This document shows, piece after piece, positions 62,061 to 64,000 of a stretch of 64,000 nucleotides of DNA. Positions within the stretch are counted from its first letter, which is position 1. The number at the start of each line of letters is the position of its first letter. The notes under the pieces were generated by a model. It saw only the letters and a program-made list of their open reading frames with translations, was not told the DNA's origin and did not search any database. The position numbers and the translations under genes are program-made. This DNA comes from Sciurus carolinensis. Lineage: Eukaryota > Chordata > Mammalia > Rodentia > Sciuridae. The stretch covers positions 51,459,156 through 51,523,155 of the forward strand of contig NC_062224.1 of the NCBI RefSeq assembly GCF_902686445.1. The letters are read 5' to 3'.

Positions 62061-64000
62061 AGGGAACAGATTTTGGGGGAAAAAATTATAATTTACTTCT
62101 AAACATGCTGATTTTGAGTTTCTGTAGCAAACACATTTGCCCATTCAATTCATAAACCTGTTCTCCATGCCTTTCTTCCAGAGCATAAAAGCTCAATGTT
62201 AACTTTTATTGCCTTATCTAGTAACTAAGGTCATCCAAGTAACAATTGTCTAGCCAATGACATGGCCAAAAACATAGCCCCTTCCTATCTCTGCCATCTT
62301 TCTGCCCTAAATTTGAGATGTAAGAGCTCTGATGATCATTTTATGATCATCAGCTAATATGCATAAGGCAAATGCCAGAAAAATCACTTACTCCTTGACT
62401 TTAATAGAGTTGGAGTAGAAGAACCTATGCCCCCAAACTGTCTCTTTCCTCCTTTATTTTTTTAGGTCACTTAGGCAAACCTGTCTGTTTTCTTAAATCT
62501 AAATGCATTCTTGACCTTATCTTTTATTGGAATAGGGTTTATGATGGAAATGTACAGATTGGTTCGATTTTGCATGTGGGCCTCTGATTCTCCACCAACC
62601 AATACTGCATGAGACTGAAATTGCAGATTCTAGTCAGTTGGGACTCTGCTCCAAGGCAGTCAAAGTCAAGTATGATAATCAACAAGGAATCAGGACTCAA
62701 GGTTTCTAAATTCTAGTCCTGTTGTTTGAACTTGGTGTTGCCCTTTTCACAAAACTCTCCTCAGAACCTTATTTAAAATGCAAGCCACATGGTTTGTGAT
62801 TCCCACGTAGCAGGTCTGGAGGGAAGCCCAAAATCAATCATTCCCCCATGTGCTTCTGATGATTAAATAGGTTTGTTCTGCTATGATAGTGCCTGAACTG
62901 AACTAGAGATTCCTATTGGAAATTTAATGCTACTTAATTTTACATCTCTCACATTCCTGTCATCAAAATTTTACAGCATCCAAATGCCAATGCTATCCTA
63001 TGATGCTTTATGGTTTTTCTCTATTATTAATATTCCATAATGCTGTTTTTCTTCTAAAAGTTTAAGTATGCTCCCAATTTTTATACTTTTTGGGGGGGAA
63101 TTAAAATCTCTCTGCTCCCTCACCTCTAAAGAACACACTAGGTGATCTCACCTAAATCTTGCCTTTCTCCAAAAGAGGATGACTTTTGCAGCATTTCCAA
63201 GACATGGCATGCTTTTCTAGTGTTCCATAAAACACAGGGCCTAAAATTAAGGTTGTTATTTTTCTAGATACCTAATTTTCTTCTACACAATGATTTATAC
63301 TTCCATGTGCAACACACCTTGGTTCATGACATCCACTTTATCATCACTGGTGTCCATGCAGGTCTACCTTTCACACTCATTGTGTTCAGTCTTTGATTTC
63401 AGGCTTCTCTAGTCCTGACTCTTCTCATATGGTATGACTTTAACATTCACATGAAAGGCAGAGTCAAATTAGTCTTAAAATTCACTGATGCCTCATCTCT
63501 TTAGTAAATTTCATTTTCACATGATCTCAAATGCCTTATGATTATAATGATGTCTAGAATTATTGTCTTAGAAACCTCGACTTTCTTCAATTTGACCACA
63601 ACTTTCCTTTGAATGTTCAAATTTCCTGATGTTTATACTCCAAGTACAATTGCTTTTTTGTTTTTTCTATTTTACCTTCAGTGGTGAATTTTTAGAGTTC
63701 TTTTAAGTGCTTTCTACAAAATCTGGCATTTGTCTTCTGAATATTTATTATGGCCAATCTAAGTTGGCCTTTATCCCAGTATGTGAATTGTGGGTAATTA
63801 GGGCAATGACTTGGTTCTCAGGGCCAAAGATGGAAAGAAAGTTCATGTCAGAAATGATGGTCTTATTATGGGTGATGTCAACTCCCAAGCTCCACCCAAG
63901 AATGTTCCTGTGTAAATTTGAAATTTAAATACAGTTTCAATGATATCAACCCACTGGTGAAGAAAACCCAGCTGCTAGCTGATTTCATTGCCTGGTATTC
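62061..64000. other. AT-rich intergenic to window end
   Basis: No gene, RNA or clearly assignable repeat recognised. Confidence 0.4.

Overview
The window looks like nuclear DNA of a rodent, most likely a squirrel-family (sciurid) species. The evidence is the dispersed dimeric SINEs that join a B1/7SL-like part to an ID-like, tRNA-derived part ending in A-rich DNA (e.g. 15940-16150 +, 50874-51082 -, 53583-53786 -), rodent-type L1 fragments, MaLR-like LTRs and (CA)n/(TG)n microsatellites. All family names come from recognition by eye, without database searches. No intact multi-exon host gene is visible; most of the sequence is repeats and unassigned intergenic DNA.

Left part (1-15.5 kb), endogenous retroviruses. 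A class II (betaretrovirus/IAP-like) provirus on the minus strand enters at the left edge: 5' LTR 2310-2765, tRNA-Phe-type primer site 2290-2307, leader, a gag with one frameshift and most of matrix missing, then dUTPase and the start of protease (active-site LDTGAD) running off base 1. A second, related provirus lies on the plus strand at 6116-12459. Its two 381-bp LTRs differ by eye at only two positions. Between them are a tRNA-Phe primer site, a 33-bp minisatellite in the leader, a broken matrix fragment, about 2.7 kb of AT-rich non-coding DNA where the rest of gag, pro and pol should be, an open transmembrane-envelope frame, an element with the repeat layout of the Mason-Pfizer-type constitutive transport element (CTE), a polypurine tract and the 3' LTR. 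This looks like a young non-autonomous mosaic element that would depend on proteins supplied in trans. Directly downstream lies a minus-strand copy of the same AT-rich sequence (12640-14860), apparently the interior of another ERV whose LTR is at about 14860-15486.

Middle (18-21.6 kb). A decayed copy of the single-exon gene MAP10 lies on the minus strand (18250-20694) with a nonsense codon at position 15, further stops and several frameshifts. It still has a CpG-rich upstream region with TCTCGCGAGA and ETS motifs, so it looks like a dead native locus rather than a retrocopy. A Tigger-like DNA transposon follows.

Right part (24-64 kb). Old L1, MaLR, Tigger-like and SINE insertions dominate. 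The main gene-like feature is an intronless RNF4 retrocopy (45740-48570, minus strand) with an 18-bp perfect target-site duplication, a poly(A) tail and polyadenylation signal, and a fully open 190-codon frame (47802-48374) that keeps all eight RING zinc ligands and four SUMO-interaction motifs. A U6 snRNA pseudogene (59990-60092) lies inside an antisense L1.
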